From the NCBI RefSeq assembly GCF_000420765.1, contig NZ_ATVO01000004.1:23501-87500 (forward strand): 64,000 nt of DNA, given 5' to 3'. This DNA comes from Sandarakinorhabdus limnophila DSM 17366. GTDB lineage: Bacteria; Pseudomonadota; Alphaproteobacteria; Sphingomonadales; Sphingomonadaceae. The notes beneath the pieces are model-generated. The model had not been told where the DNA came from, ran no database searches, and worked only from the letters and a program-made list of their open reading frames with translations. This document shows, piece by piece, positions 45,815-55,824 of this stretch (its first letter is position 1; each line of letters opens with the position of its first letter). A program made the translations under genes and the position numbers.

Positions 45815-48391
45815 ATGAACATCGAAAAATTCTCCGATCGCGCCAAGGGGTTCCTGCAATCGGCGCAAACGGTTGCAATCCGCAACAACCACCAGCGCGT
45901 GGCGCCCGAACATGTGCTGAAAGCCCTGCTGGAAGATGAGCAGGGCCATGCCTCAGGCCTGATCAAGGCCGCTGGCGGCACGCCCGCCACCGCTCTGCAA
46001 CTCACCGATCAGGCGCTGGCCAAGATCGCCCAGGTATCGGGCAGCGGCGCGCAAAGCCTGGCGTGGGACAATGATACGGTGCGCGTGCTCGATTCCGCTG
46101 AACAGGTGGCGGTGAAGGCCGGCGACAGCGTTGTTACCGTCGAACGGCTGCTGGTTGCGCTGGCGCTGGCCACCACTACCGAAGCCGGCAAGGCGCTGAA
46201 GGGCGCCGGCGTCACCCCGCAGGCGCTGAACGAAGCCATCAACGCCGTCCGCAAGGGCCGCACGGCCGACAGCGCTGGCGCCGAAGACAGTTTTGATGCG
46301 CTGAAGAAATACGCCCGTGATCTCACCGAAGCCGCCCGCGCCGGCAAGCTTGATCCCGTCATCGGCCGCGATGAGGAAATCCGCCGCACCATCCAGGTGC
46401 TCGCCCGCCGCACCAAGAACAACCCGGTGCTGATCGGTGAACCCGGCGTGGGCAAGACCGCGATCGCCGAAGGCTTGGCCCTGCGCATCGCCAATGGCGA
46501 CGTGCCCGATGGCCTGAAAGACAAGCGCTTGATGTCGCTGGACATGGGCGCGCTGATCGCTGGCGCCAAATATCGCGGCGAGTTCGAAGAGCGGCTGAAA
46601 GGCGTGCTCGACGAAGTGCGCGCCGAAGGCAGCGATGTCGTGCTGTTCATCGATGAAATGCACACCCTCGTTGGTGCCGGCAAGGCGGAAGGCGCGATGG
46701 ACGCCTCCAACCTGCTCAAGCCCGCCCTGGCCCGCGGTGAACTGCATTGCATCGGCGCCACCACGCTGGAAGAATATCGCAAGCATGTGGAGAAGGACGC
46801 CGCGCTGGAACGCCGCTTCCAGCCCGTCCTTGTTGGCGAACCGACGGTGGAAGACACGATCTCCATCCTGCGCGGCCTGAAGGAGAAATACGAGCTCCAC
46901 CACGGCGTACGCATCACCGATGGTGCCATCGTGGCTGCGGCAACGCTCTCCAACCGCTACATCGCGGACCGGTTCCTGCCCGATAAGGCCATCGACCTGA
47001 TGGACGAAGCCGCATCGCGCCTGCGCATGGAGGTGGAGTCCAAGCCCGAAGAGATCGAGGCGCTCGACCGCCGCATCATCCAGCTGAAGATCGAAGCCGC
47101 TGCGCTGTCCCGCGAAACCGATGCCGCGTCCAAGGAGCGGCTGGTGGCCCTGAACGAGGAACTGGCGGGCCTTGAAGAGGAATCCGGCGCGCTCACGCTC
47201 AGGTGGCAGGCCGAGAAGGAAAAACTGGCCGGCGCCACCCGCATCAAGGAGCAACTGGACGCCGCCCGCATTGAGGTGGAACAGGCCCAGCGCGGCGGCG
47301 ATTATGCCAAGGCCGGCGAGCTGACCTACAGCCGCATCCCGGAACTGGAACGCCAGCTCGCCGAAGCCGAGCAGGTGACCCAGGCCGCGATGGTGCGCGA
47401 GGAAGTGACCGGCGATGATATCGCCGCGGTCGTCTCCCGCTGGACCGGCATCCCGGTGGACCGGATGCTGGAAGGCGAGCGCGACAAGCTGATGAAGATG
47501 GAGAGCATCCTCTCCGCCCAGGTGATCGGCCAGGCCGCCGCCGTGAAGGCGGTTTCCAGCGCCGTGCGCCGCGCCCGCGCCGGCCTGCAGGACCCGAACC
47601 GGCCCTTGGGCAGCTTCCTGTTCCTCGGGCCCACGGGCGTGGGCAAGACCGAGCTGACCAAGGCACTGGCGCAATTCCTGTTCGATGATCCGCGCGCCAT
47701 GGTGCGGTTGGACATGAGCGAGTTCATGGAAAAGCACAGCGTCGCCCGCCTGATCGGCGCGCCTCCCGGCTATGTCGGCTATGAAGAAGGCGGCGTGCTG
47801 ACCGAAGCCGTGCGGCGGCGGCCCTATCAGGTGGTGTTGTTCGACGAAGTGGAAAAGGCCCACGGTGACGTGTTCAACGTGCTGCTGCAGGTGCTCGATG
47901 ACGGCCGGCTGACCGATGGCCAGGGCCGCACGGTGGATTTCACCAACACGCTGATCATCCTCACATCGAACCTTGGCAGCCAGTATATCGCCGCCCTGCC
48001 CGATGGTGCGCCAATCAGCGAGGCCGAACCGCAGGTGATGGAAGTGGTGCGCGGGCATTTCCGCCCCGAGTTCCTCAACCGGCTCGATGAAATCGAGCTG
48101 TTCCAGCGGCTTGGCCAGGAAGTGATGGCGCCAATCGTCGATATCCAAGTCAGCCGCGTGCAGGCCCTGCTGAAGGACCGCAAGGTGACGCTGGACCTGA
48201 CCGATGCTGCCCGCCGCTGGCTGGCGCGGGTCGGCTATGATCCGGTCTACGGCGCGCGCCCGCTGAAGCGCACCGTGCAGAAGCATCTGCAGGACCCGCT
48301 GGCCGAATTGATCCTGGCCGGCCAGGTGCCGGATGGCAGCACGGTGAAAGTGGACGAAGGCGACGGGAAGCTGGTGCTGGTGGCGGGCTAG
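45815..48391 (+). CDS. clpB: ATP-dependent disaggregase ClpB
   Basis: 858 residues. N-domain (to ~150), first AAA+ domain with Walker [14 protein letters not shown] (about residue 206), the middle coiled coil (about 400-530), and the second AAA+ domain with [15 protein letters not shown]. It dissolves protein aggregates with DnaK. Its stop shares CTAG with the convergent TonB-receptor-like gene. Confidence 0.98.
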   Translation: MNIEKFSDRAKGFLQSAQTVAIRNNHQRVAPEHVLKALLEDEQGHASGLIKAAGGTPATALQLTDQALAKIAQVSGSGAQSLAWDNDTVRVLDSAEQVAVKAGDSVVTVERLLVALALATTTEAGKALKGAGVTPQALNEAINAVRKGRTADSAGAEDSFDALKKYARDLTEAARAGKLDPVIGRDEEIRRTIQVLARRTKNNPVLIGEPGVGKTAIAEGLALRIANGDVPDGLKDKRLMSLDMGALIAGAKYRGEFEERLKGVLDEVRAEGSDVVLFIDEMHTLVGAGKAEGAMDASNLLKPALARGELHCIGATTLEEYRKHVEKDAALERRFQPVLVGEPTVEDTISILRGLKEKYELHHGVRITDGAIVAAATLSNRYIADRFLPDKAIDLMDEAASRLRMEVESKPEEIEALDRRIIQLKIEAAALSRETDAASKERLVALNEELAGLEEESGALTLRWQAEKEKLAGATRIKEQLDAARIEVEQAQRGGDYAKAGELTYSRIPELERQLAEAEQVTQAAMVREEVTGDDIAAVVSRWTGIPVDRMLEGERDKLMKMESILSAQVIGQAAAVKAVSSAVRRARAGLQDPNRPLGSFLFLGPTGVGKTELTKALAQFLFDDPRAMVRLDMSEFMEKHSVARLIGAPPGYVGYEEGGVLTEAVRRRPYQVVLFDEVEKAHGDVFNVLLQVLDDGRLTDGQGRTVDFTNTLIILTSNLGSQYIAALPDGAPISEAEPQVMEVVRGHFRPEFLNRLDEIELFQRLGQEVMAPIVDIQVSRVQALLKDRKVTLDLTDAARRWLARVGYDPVYGARPLKRTVQKHLQDPLAELILAGQVPDGSTVKVDEGDGKLVLVAG

Positions 48392-49869
48392 AATCCCGCC
48401 ACCACCTGCAGCAGCGCCTGCCGGCCCACCGGACCGGCAGCGCTGCCTGCATCGCCGGCATTGCTGACACTGGCCACGAGGCGCACGCGGTCGCCGATCT
48501 GCCGCTCCACGCTCACATCCAGTCCGCCGGCCAGCGCCGTGCGGGTCCGCCAGCCGGCACTCACCGCCCACGGGCCCGTCTCCAGCGTCGCCCGCAGCAG
48601 GCTCGCAAAGCGCGGCACCGGCAGCGGCGTGAACGCCGCCTGGTCGTGATGCGTGGCCAGCGCCGATAGCGCCAGTTGCGCGCCCTCGCTCACCCGCCCA
48701 CGCCAACTGGCCGACACATCCCACGCCTGCACCCGCGCCGCGCCCTGTGACTGCCAGCGGCGATCAACCGTGAGCGCAAAGCCCGGCACGAAGGCCGGCG
48801 TGGCGATCATCCCGACGCTGCGGCTCATCCCGCTCAACGTCGCGAAATCATCCACGCCGCGCGCCACCTGCCCGCGCAAGGCAATGCCGGGAAATGCCTC
48901 CCAGCGCCCGCCCGCCTGCCACAGCGTTTCGGATTTGCCGGCCAACCATGCCTGCCGCACGCCCAGAGTCGCCACCAGATTCTCGGCGGCCGGCTTGTCC
49001 TGCAGCAACGGCACGGCGGCTTCGGCAAACAGCTCCCGCGCCCGCACCACGCCCGCCCCCAGCCGCAGCCGACGCCACTCCGCGCCGGCGGCGAGGCTGA
49101 TCGGCTCGGCCGCGCCCGGCAGGATCAGGCCAGTCGGCCCACTCACCACGCCGCGCGCCTGCGCCAGCCAGCTGCTGGCCCCCGCCGCCGCCTGCTGGCC
49201 ACCCGTGGACACCGCCAGCCGCCACTGCCAGCGCGTGCCACCCGCAAGCCCCAGCGCCACATCATGCCAATCAGCACGGGTTGCACCCTCTGTCCGCCGG
49301 GCAAACATCCCCCGGCCCCAGAGTTGGACATCGCCAACATCCTGTTGGAAGCGCCCGGCCAGATGCCAGCGATCCTGATCCGTGGCACCGCCGGGCAGCG
49401 CGCCGCCGTGCGTATAGCCGCCGCCCACCCAGCCGGACTCGTTGCCCAATTGCAGATCAACCAGGCCAATGCCCTGCCCAGACTGGCCGCCACCGGCCGT
49501 CAGCAGCCGGCCACCGCCGCCCACAGGCGCAAATAAAAGCTCCACCGCGCCGCTCAGCGCGCCAGCGCCCTGTGCCACACCGGCCGCACCAGCAGACAGT
49601 CGCGCGCTGTCGATCAGGCCCAACGGCAGCAGGGTCAGGTCCACCACGCCGCTTGCCGCCGGTGCCAGCCGCAGGCCATCCAGCGTCACCAGCGTGCCGG
49701 GCAGGCCAGACACGATCAGACCCCGCCCTGCACTGCGCAGCCACGGCCAGTCGCCAACGGCCTCCCCGGTCAGCACGGCGCCGCGGCGGCGCAGCGTTTC
49801 GGCTGAAAGCCGTTGCTCGCTCACAACCGACGGAGCGTCACCATTCTGGCTGGTAAGGGGCAGCTCCAT
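48388..49869 (-). CDS. short TonB-dependent-receptor-like protein without signal peptide
   Basis: 493 residues. The N-terminal ~110 residues resemble a TonB-receptor plug (LIVSGLPGTLVTLDGLRLAP, AGALSGAVELLF), and the rest looks like alternating outer-membrane beta-strands, ending LLQVVAGF. It is half the length of the usual receptor and shows no signal peptide: the protein opens with polar MELPLTSQNGDAP. Its ATG follows the stop of the hydroxylase gene with no gap (TGA then ATG). It may be degenerate, or processed from a coupled partner. Confidence 0.75.
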   Translation of the reverse strand: MELPLTSQNGDAPSVVSEQRLSAETLRRRGAVLTGEAVGDWPWLRSAGRGLIVSGLPGTLVTLDGLRLAPAASGVVDLTLLPLGLIDSARLSAGAAGVAQGAGALSGAVELLFAPVGGGGRLLTAGGGQSGQGIGLVDLQLGNESGWVGGGYTHGGALPGGATDQDRWHLAGRFQQDVGDVQLWGRGMFARRTEGATRADWHDVALGLAGGTRWQWRLAVSTGGQQAAAGASSWLAQARGVVSGPTGLILPGAAEPISLAAGAEWRRLRLGAGVVRARELFAEAAVPLLQDKPAAENLVATLGVRQAWLAGKSETLWQAGGRWEAFPGIALRGQVARGVDDFATLSGMSRSVGMIATPAFVPGFALTVDRRWQSQGAARVQAWDVSASWRGRVSEGAQLALSALATHHDQAAFTPLPVPRFASLLRATLETGPWAVSAGWRTRTALAGGLDVSVERQIGDRVRLVASVSNAGDAGSAAGPVGRQALLQVVAGF

Positions 49870-51036
49870 TCAGGCCTGATCGGGGGTGTAGGCCGCCACC
49901 GTTTCAAACATGACGGTCAACGCCTGGCGTTCGGCCTCGGTCAGTTCCGGGCGCCACACCTCAAACAGCAATATGGCCCGCGGCGCATCACTGTCGTTCC
50001 AGGCTTCATGCTCGATCGAATCGTCGAACAGCAGCACCTCGCCGGCGCGCACGTCGCGGGTTTCAGCGCCCACCCGCAGGCGGCAGCCATCGGGCACGAT
50101 CAGCGGCAGATGGCAGATCAGCCGCGTGTTCAGCATGCCGTTGTGCGGCGGGATATTGGTGTGCGGCGCCAGGATCGAAAACAGCGCCATCGGTGCCGTG
50201 CCGGCAATGCGCGGCAAGGGCGCCTGGGCCAGCGCCGCCATGGTGGCGGGGCAGCGGGCGGCATGGTCGGCGATGGGCAAGCCATTGCGGAACAAGTGAA
50301 ATGCGCTCCAGCGGGCATCAGCCAGCAGGGCGTGGCCCTTGTTGGGGCGATCGGGATCGGCCTCCACATAAGGCGCGATGCCGGCACCGTGGGCCATCAC
50401 CGCTTCGGCTTCGGCGCGGATGGCCGGCAATGCGGCGGCCAGCGCGGCAGTCCAGGCGAAATCCGCCGGATCATAGAAGGGGATCTGCGGGAGCCGCGGA
50501 TAATAGAAGCTGGTGGGCTGCTGCAGATAGGGCTGGCTGCGGCCCGATACGATTTGCAAGGCTTCGCCAAAGCGCGGGCCAGCGTTGGCCGGATCAACCC
50601 CGGCGTCGCCCAGCGCCCCCATCATTTCGGCTTCAAACCGGGCAAAGGCGGCCTCACGGGTGGCGGCGGCGCGGTTCAGACGGGCGATCAGATCGGGCGG
50701 CAACTGCCGGCCCTGGGCGGCGTTGAGCGCGCGTTCGTACCAGGCGATGGCAGCGCGATCATTGCCGCTGCGGGTCTGGACCTCACCGGCCATCACCAGG
50801 GCATAGGGATTGGCCGGATCGAGTTCCACCACCCGCGCCACATGCGCCAACACGGCGGCGCGATCATCCAGCATGTCGCACGCCTGCGCCAGCCACAGCC
50901 AGATCTGCAGGGTGGCGCGGCCGCTGGCAACGATGGTTTCAAACGCCCGACGCGCCGCCTTGCCATCGCCTGCCTGCAAGGCCGCGATGCCGGCCTGGGC
51001 AGTGCGTTCCAGTGCGGCCTTTTCAGGATCGTTCAT
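49870..51036 (-). CDS. TPR and Asp/Asn beta-hydroxylase domain protein
   Basis: 388 residues. TPR-like helices at about 15-120; an aspartyl/asparaginyl beta-hydroxylase (PF05118-type, AspH/LpxO-like) domain at about 200-388. The iron ligands should be His298 (IPPHNG) and His343 (IEHEAW), with Arg353 binding 2-oxoglutarate; the lack of an acidic third ligand is normal for this family. It would hydroxylate a protein side chain or lipid; the substrate is unknown. Directly upstream of the TonB-receptor-like gene. Confidence 0.88.
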   Translation of the reverse strand: MNDPEKAALERTAQAGIAALQAGDGKAARRAFETIVASGRATLQIWLWLAQACDMLDDRAAVLAHVARVVELDPANPYALVMAGEVQTRSGNDRAAIAWYERALNAAQGRQLPPDLIARLNRAAATREAAFARFEAEMMGALGDAGVDPANAGPRFGEALQIVSGRSQPYLQQPTSFYYPRLPQIPFYDPADFAWTAALAAALPAIRAEAEAVMAHGAGIAPYVEADPDRPNKGHALLADARWSAFHLFRNGLPIADHAARCPATMAALAQAPLPRIAGTAPMALFSILAPHTNIPPHNGMLNTRLICHLPLIVPDGCRLRVGAETRDVRAGEVLLFDDSIEHEAWNDSDAPRAILLFEVWRPELTEAERQALTVMFETVAAYTPDQA

Positions 51037-51048
51037 GGCAAGGCGCCA

Positions 51049-51315
51049 TCACTGGCTGCCGGGACGGCTCATGGTCGAGTTGTTGAGATCTCGCGCGAAT
51101 TGCTGATTGGTATCCTGCACATAGGCCCATTGCTGGCGGGTCAGGCAAGTGCGCTTGGCCTTGACCAAACTACCGGTTTCCTTCTCGCGCTTGCAAATGA
51201 TTTCCTTGCTCTTGTCCACCGGCGCAGCAGCAGTCGGCGCTGCTTCAGGTGTCTGGGCCGCAGCCGGCGCTACCGCCGCGGCAGCAAGAAGCAGGGCAAA
51301 GCAATGACGAACCAT
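51049..51315 (-). CDS. small secreted Cys-containing protein
   Basis: 88 residues: signal peptide MVRHCFALLLAAAAVAPAAAQ, a Pro/Ala/Thr linker, then IICKREKETGSLVKAKRTCLTRQQW with two Cys about 16 residues apart. Similar small proteins recur in sphingomonads with no known function. It lies 12 bases upstream of the hydroxylase gene, probably first in the same operon. Confidence 0.7.
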   Translation of the reverse strand: MVRHCFALLLAAAAVAPAAAQTPEAAPTAAAPVDKSKEIICKREKETGSLVKAKRTCLTRQQWAYVQDTNQQFARDLNNSTMSRPGSQ

Positions 51316-51394
51316 GATGACGTGTCCTTCGCGATCGGTTGACGGGGCCGGTGGAGGGATTGCACTTTCCGGGGCAGCACGTCAAATCGGCAAT

Positions 51395-52390
51395 GTGTCC
51401 ACCATCGCTTCAAATCCCGTCTGGCTGCCGCATCGTTATGATCCGCAGCACGATGCCATCCACTTTCGGCAAACGCCGCGCGCCGCGCATGGCACCGCCA
51501 CCTTTCTGACCGACGAGTATCTGGGCGAGGCCAAGCCCACGATCATTGCCCGGACCGCAGCATTGGCCCAGGCTGGCACGCCGGCACCCTTGCGCTTTAT
51601 CCTGCACAGCGCCTTTTGCTGTTCCACGCTGCTGGCACGGGCATTTGATGCACCGGGGCTGGCCATGGGCCTGAAGGAGCCCGTGATCCTGAACGATCTG
51701 ATCGGCTGGCAATTGCGCGGCGGCGACGGGCGCCAAATCGCCAATGTCCTGGATAGCAGCCTGGCCTTGCTGGCCCGACCATTTGCACCCGGCGAGGCGG
51801 TGGTGATCAAACCAAGCAACGTGTGCAACGCCATGGCGCCCCTGATCCTGCAGTTGCGCCCCGACGCCCGGGCGCTGCTGCTCTATGCGCCGCTGCCGGT
51901 GTTCCTCGGTTCGGTGGCGCGCAAGGGCATGGATGGCCGGATCTGGGTGCGCGATCTGCTGCTGAAGCAACTGAAGCAGGGCCTGCACAGCTTTGGCTTC
52001 AGCGGCGAGGATTATCTGGGGCAGACCGATTTGCAGATCGCCGCCATGGGCTGGCTGGCGCAGCATGCGTTGTTCGCGCGGCTGGCGGCGCAGTTCGGCA
52101 ACCAGGTGACAACGCTGGGTTCCGAATTGCTGCTGGCCCAGCCCGCGGCGGCGATGACGGCCCTGTGCCGCTTCTTCGACGTGCAGCTGGACGTGCAAAC
52201 CGTTGTTTCCGGACCGATCTTTGGCCGGCACAGCAAGTTCGGCCAGGCCTTTACCACCGACGATCGCACCGCCGAGCGTGCAGCCGAAGCGGCCCACGCC
52301 GACGAGATTGCCAAGGTGGCCATCTGGGCGGAAGCCGTGGCCAGGGCCGCCGGCGTGCAGATGCAGTTGCCGCGCCCGCTGCTTGGCTAA
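51395..52390 (+). CDS. sulfotransferase-like P-loop protein
   Basis: 331 residues from GTG 51395. FILHSAFCCSTLLARAF at about 68-84 has the place and shape of a sulfotransferase PAPS 5'-phosphosulfate loop (normally PRSGSTLL), with two Cys in the turn. The RPDARALLLYAPLPVFLGSVARKGMDG stretch may be the 3'-phosphate-binding region. Substrate and activity are unproven. A start at 51314 would overlap the divergent small gene and add unrelated residues. Followed by the converging TonB-dependent receptor. Confidence 0.68.
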   Translation: MSTIASNPVWLPHRYDPQHDAIHFRQTPRAAHGTATFLTDEYLGEAKPTIIARTAALAQAGTPAPLRFILHSAFCCSTLLARAFDAPGLAMGLKEPVILNDLIGWQLRGGDGRQIANVLDSSLALLARPFAPGEAVVIKPSNVCNAMAPLILQLRPDARALLLYAPLPVFLGSVARKGMDGRIWVRDLLLKQLKQGLHSFGFSGEDYLGQTDLQIAAMGWLAQHALFARLAAQFGNQVTTLGSELLLAQPAAAMTALCRFFDVQLDVQTVVSGPIFGRHSKFGQAFTTDDRTAERAAEAAHADEIAKVAIWAEAVARAAGVQMQLPRPLLG

Positions 52391-52442
52391 ACACCGCCGT
52401 CAGCAACGGCCGGAACTTTCGCTTCGCAATATTTCAAACAGC

Positions 52443-52473
52443 AAAAAGGGCGGGTGTTGCCACTCGCCCTTTC
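52443..52473. terminator. bidirectional terminator-like hairpin
   Basis: GGGCGGGTG and CACTCGCCC pair with one G-U, flanked by AAA and TTT, between the stops of the sulfotransferase-like gene and the converging TonB-dependent receptor. Confidence 0.65.
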
Positions 52474-52501
52474 GCATTTCCACCCGTGCGGGTGACGCCG
52501 C

Positions 52502-55500
52502 TTAGAAGCGGACGTTCACCTGCATCGTGTAACGGCGGCCCAGCGCGTCGTAGGTCGACGGGAAGGTGTTGCCGCTGTTGAACGAGGTCGAACCGGCCGC
52601 AGCACCAACCAAAGGCGGCTTGGTGTCGAACAGGTTGCTGACCGTCACAATCAGGGTGATGTTGTCCAGGATGTTGAAGCGGCCGGTCAGATCGAAGTAA
52701 TCATAGGCACGGATCTGACGGAAGGCCGGGAAGAACGGCGTGTCATCACCGAAGAAGCCGTTGGCAGCGGTCGGCGCTGCCGCATTCAGCGGCTCCTGGA
52801 TCACCTTGTCGATGTGGCGCCACAGCAGCGACACGTCGAAGTTTTCGAAGCCCAGGGTCGTGCGCAGCGAGGTCTGCCACTTCGGCTGGATCGAACCGGT
52901 GAACGAGCAGTTCGGGCTGTAGTAGCCGACGCACTCACGGTTGACTGAGGTCGGCGTGGCCTGGAACTGCGAACGGAAGGTGTAGTTGAAGTTGCCGCTC
53001 ACACCCAGCTTGGCGAAGCCAAGATCGGTCGAGTAGGTCAGGTTCACATCCAGACCGTCGGTCTTCAGACGACCCAGGTTCGACAGCGGACGCGGCAGAC
53101 CCAACGATTCACCGTCAAACGAGCCAGACAGCGGGTCACGGCGGATGGCCGTGCAAGCCGCGCTGGTGGCGCTGGCGGCCGTGATGCTGCCGAAGCAGGC
53201 AGCGATCGCATCGCCCGGCAGCGGGCTGGTGATCGCGTCCGTCACGCTGATGTTGTAGTAATCGACCGTGAGGGCGAGGCCCGGCACGAAGGACGGCTGG
53301 AACACCGCACCCAGGGTCCAGGTGTTTGCCTTTTCCGGCCGCGCGTTGGGGTTGCCGCCGCCATAAGCGTTGGCCTGGCCCGCAGCCGGCTGATCGATCT
53401 GGCCGATGATGCCCGGAGCAGCGCCCTGCGCAATGCAGACCGCACGCAGGTTGGCGTTGGTCGTCGGAGCGGCGCCAGCGCACGGATCAGTGCCCAGGTT
53501 GGTCAGACCGCGCGAAACCGGCGAGAAGAGTTCGCCGATGTTCGGGGCGCGGACAGCGCGGCTGTAGTTACCACGGACCTTGAAGCCCTGGGCCATTTCC
53601 CAGGTACCGCCGGCCTTCCAGGTGAAGGCGTCGAACGACGGGTTGCCCGGCGCAGCGACTTCATAGGACGAATAACGCGCACCGGCTTCGAGGGTGAGGT
53701 TTTCGAAGAAGGGCTTGCCTTCAAGGATCGGGGCGATGACTTCGCCGAAGACTTCCTTGACGTTGTAGCCACCTTCGACGCGCGGGGTCGGGCCACCGCC
53801 GCCGCCCAGAGCGCCACGCTCCGAGAAGTCGTCCGGCAACACGGCAGCGCCGTAATCGCGATACTCTGCACCGACAGCGAAGCCGATTGCTTCAGCATCA
53901 CCGAAGCTGACACCCAGATCACCCGACAGCAGCGCACGAACCTGAGTCAGGCTGGAGGTGCGGCGATCGGTGGAGTCTGCCGAGATGAAGCGCGCCATCG
54001 CCGGCGTGATCGAGCCGGCCGGGCCGTAGACGTTCAACGGAACGCAGGCCACGTTGCCGCTGAGGCAGGTGTTCGGGTTGGTGGCCTGAAGGGCTTCCAG
54101 CACGCGATCGTTGATCAGGTAACCAGTGGCGCGGGCGATGTTTTCGCTCTGGCCGTAGGAGGCGGACACGTCCCAATCGATCGTGTTGGTCAGCTTGCCG
54201 CGCAGGCCGGCGGTGTAATCGAACAGCGTGGTGGTGTATTCGCTGTCACGCGTGCCGGCTTCGACGGTACGGCGGCTGAGCAGGGTGGTCACTTCGCGGT
54301 ATTTGGGATCGGCCTTGGTCGTTGCAGTCGCTGCAGCGGCGCACTCGGTCGGCGTAAAGCGCGGCGTGTAAAGGCCGGAGGCCACCGAGCTGGTGTTGAA
54401 GGCGCAATACTGGTTGCGGATCGCAGTCGGCAGGAACGGGTTCGAAATCGGCAGAACAACCGTCTGCGAGAACAGGCCCGACGGCGCGATGATCGTGCGC
54501 ACGGTGTTCTTGGAGAACATACCGCGGGCATAAACCTCGATATTGTCGGTGATCTCGTAGTTCGCCTTGGCGAAGAGGTTGAAACGCTGGAACGGCGTCT
54601 GGAAGATGTTGAACGGGTTGAAGTTGAAATCCTGATAGAACGGAACAGCCGTGCGGCTATCGGGCGACAGCTGGCCGTTGCCGAGGTTGGCCACAGCCGG
54701 GTTGGTGCTCGGCTGGCCAGTCAGAGGATCAATCGGACGCACGTTGCGGATGCGGGTCGGCACCGTCGTCGGCGAACCGCCGCCGGTGTTACCGCTGAAG
54801 GTATCGAAGCCGAGACGCGACACGTCGCGGTCGCCCTGAAACACCGGATCGGCCTTCTGGTAACCCACCGAGATCACGGCGTTACCCTTGCCGTCGGCAA
54901 AGTCGCCGCCGATGGTCAGGTCGGCGCGAATGCGATGGCCGTCGCCACGCTCGGTGAGCGAGTTCGAGACCTGCAGGTCCATGCCGGTGAAGTTCTTCTT
55001 GGTGACGAAGTTCACGACACCGGTGATGGCGTCGGCACCATAGGTGGTCACGGCGGCGCCGGTCAGCGCGTCAACGCGCTCGACGAGGGCCAGCGGGATG
55101 TTGTTCAAATCGACGACGCCGCCGAGGCCGGCAGGCGCGATGCGCTGGCCGTCGAGCAGGACGAGGTTGCGGTTGGTGCCGAGGCCGCGAAGATCGACGA
55201 AGCTGGCGCCGCCGTTGCCGTTGTTCACGGCCGAACCGATGCTCGGCACGAAGCCGGGGATTTCACGCAGCACTTCTTCGGCCACGTTGCTGCCGCGCAG
55301 CGCGATGGTCTCAGCCGAGGTCGTGACGATCGGCGATGCCGACACGAGGTTCGGGTTGCGGATCAGAGTACCGGTAACAACGATGGTGCCTTCTTCGGCA
55401 GCTTCGGTTTCAGCGGCGGCAGTGGCCGTCTGAGCGAGCGCCGGGCCGGCCATCAGGGCAAGAGCCAGCGTGGCGACGCTGGACGTCAGCGCGAGGCGCC

Positions 55501-55525
55501 GATGCGAATTGTTGAGTTGCGTCAC
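52502..55525 (-). CDS. TonB-dependent receptor
   Basis: 1007 residues from GTG 55525. Signal peptide (ALTSSVATLALALMAGPALA), a TonB-box-like EEGTIVVTGT near residue 45, plug domain with VLREIPGFVPSIGSAVNNGNGG and LVLLDGQRIAP, then a large barrel ending in RYTMQVNVRF with the usual C-terminal Phe. It imports an unknown large ligand across the outer membrane, powered by TonB. GGAAC precedes the start. Divergent from cysD, with 299 bases between them. Confidence 0.93.
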   Translation of the reverse strand: MTQLNNSHRRLALTSSVATLALALMAGPALAQTATAAAETEAAEEGTIVVTGTLIRNPNLVSASPIVTTSAETIALRGSNVAEEVLREIPGFVPSIGSAVNNGNGGASFVDLRGLGTNRNLVLLDGQRIAPAGLGGVVDLNNIPLALVERVDALTGAAVTTYGADAITGVVNFVTKKNFTGMDLQVSNSLTERGDGHRIRADLTIGGDFADGKGNAVISVGYQKADPVFQGDRDVSRLGFDTFSGNTGGGSPTTVPTRIRNVRPIDPLTGQPSTNPAVANLGNGQLSPDSRTAVPFYQDFNFNPFNIFQTPFQRFNLFAKANYEITDNIEVYARGMFSKNTVRTIIAPSGLFSQTVVLPISNPFLPTAIRNQYCAFNTSSVASGLYTPRFTPTECAAAATATTKADPKYREVTTLLSRRTVEAGTRDSEYTTTLFDYTAGLRGKLTNTIDWDVSASYGQSENIARATGYLINDRVLEALQATNPNTCLSGNVACVPLNVYGPAGSITPAMARFISADSTDRRTSSLTQVRALLSGDLGVSFGDAEAIGFAVGAEYRDYGAAVLPDDFSERGALGGGGGPTPRVEGGYNVKEVFGEVIAPILEGKPFFENLTLEAGARYSSYEVAAPGNPSFDAFTWKAGGTWEMAQGFKVRGNYSRAVRAPNIGELFSPVSRGLTNLGTDPCAGAAPTTNANLRAVCIAQGAAPGIIGQIDQPAAGQANAYGGGNPNARPEKANTWTLGAVFQPSFVPGLALTVDYYNISVTDAITSPLPGDAIAACFGSITAASATSAACTAIRRDPLSGSFDGESLGLPRPLSNLGRLKTDGLDVNLTYSTDLGFAKLGVSGNFNYTFRSQFQATPTSVNRECVGYYSPNCSFTGSIQPKWQTSLRTTLGFENFDVSLLWRHIDKVIQEPLNAAAPTAANGFFGDDTPFFPAFRQIRAYDYFDLTGRFNILDNITLIVTVSNLFDTKPPLVGAAAGSTSFNSGNTFPSTYDALGRRYTMQVNVRF

Positions 55526-55717
55526 GGTATGTTCCTTCTTCTGACCAAATTCCAAGGAAACCCTGCCTCGCCAAGAAAACATCCGCTCCCCTTTCGGTGG
55601 CGGCCTATTCCCCTCGCGGTGCCATTGACGGCACACCAGCACAATTCCCAGCCCCTCTCAGGCCTGATGACGTTTCTGTGAAAAGCCCGCCCTTCTGTAA
55701 AGCGCGCAAACGCAGAT

Positions 55718-55756
55718 GTGGTCGTTTCCACCTCGCTGTGTGGCCAATTCGCCACA
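55718..55756. promoter_or_regulatory. tandem inverted repeats between TonB receptor and cysD
   Basis: GTGG-N6-CCAC at 55718-55731 and TGTGGC-N6-GCCACA at 55739-55756, about 22 bases apart, lie in the 299-base divergent gap (55526-55824). They may be operators controlling the receptor, cysD or both. Nothing else in that gap looks coding. Confidence 0.45.
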
Positions 55757-55824
55757 ATACTTCGCGATGGCAGGGCAAAAACACCAGCCTTTTGCTTTGC
55801 CGGCGAACTCATTAAGACTGAAGC

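Noticed and set aside
45953..48724. A 923-codon open frame antisense to clpB
   Set aside because: clpB on the other strand is complete and well conserved; in GC-rich DNA its complement stays open by codon bias. The translation has no recognisable domain.
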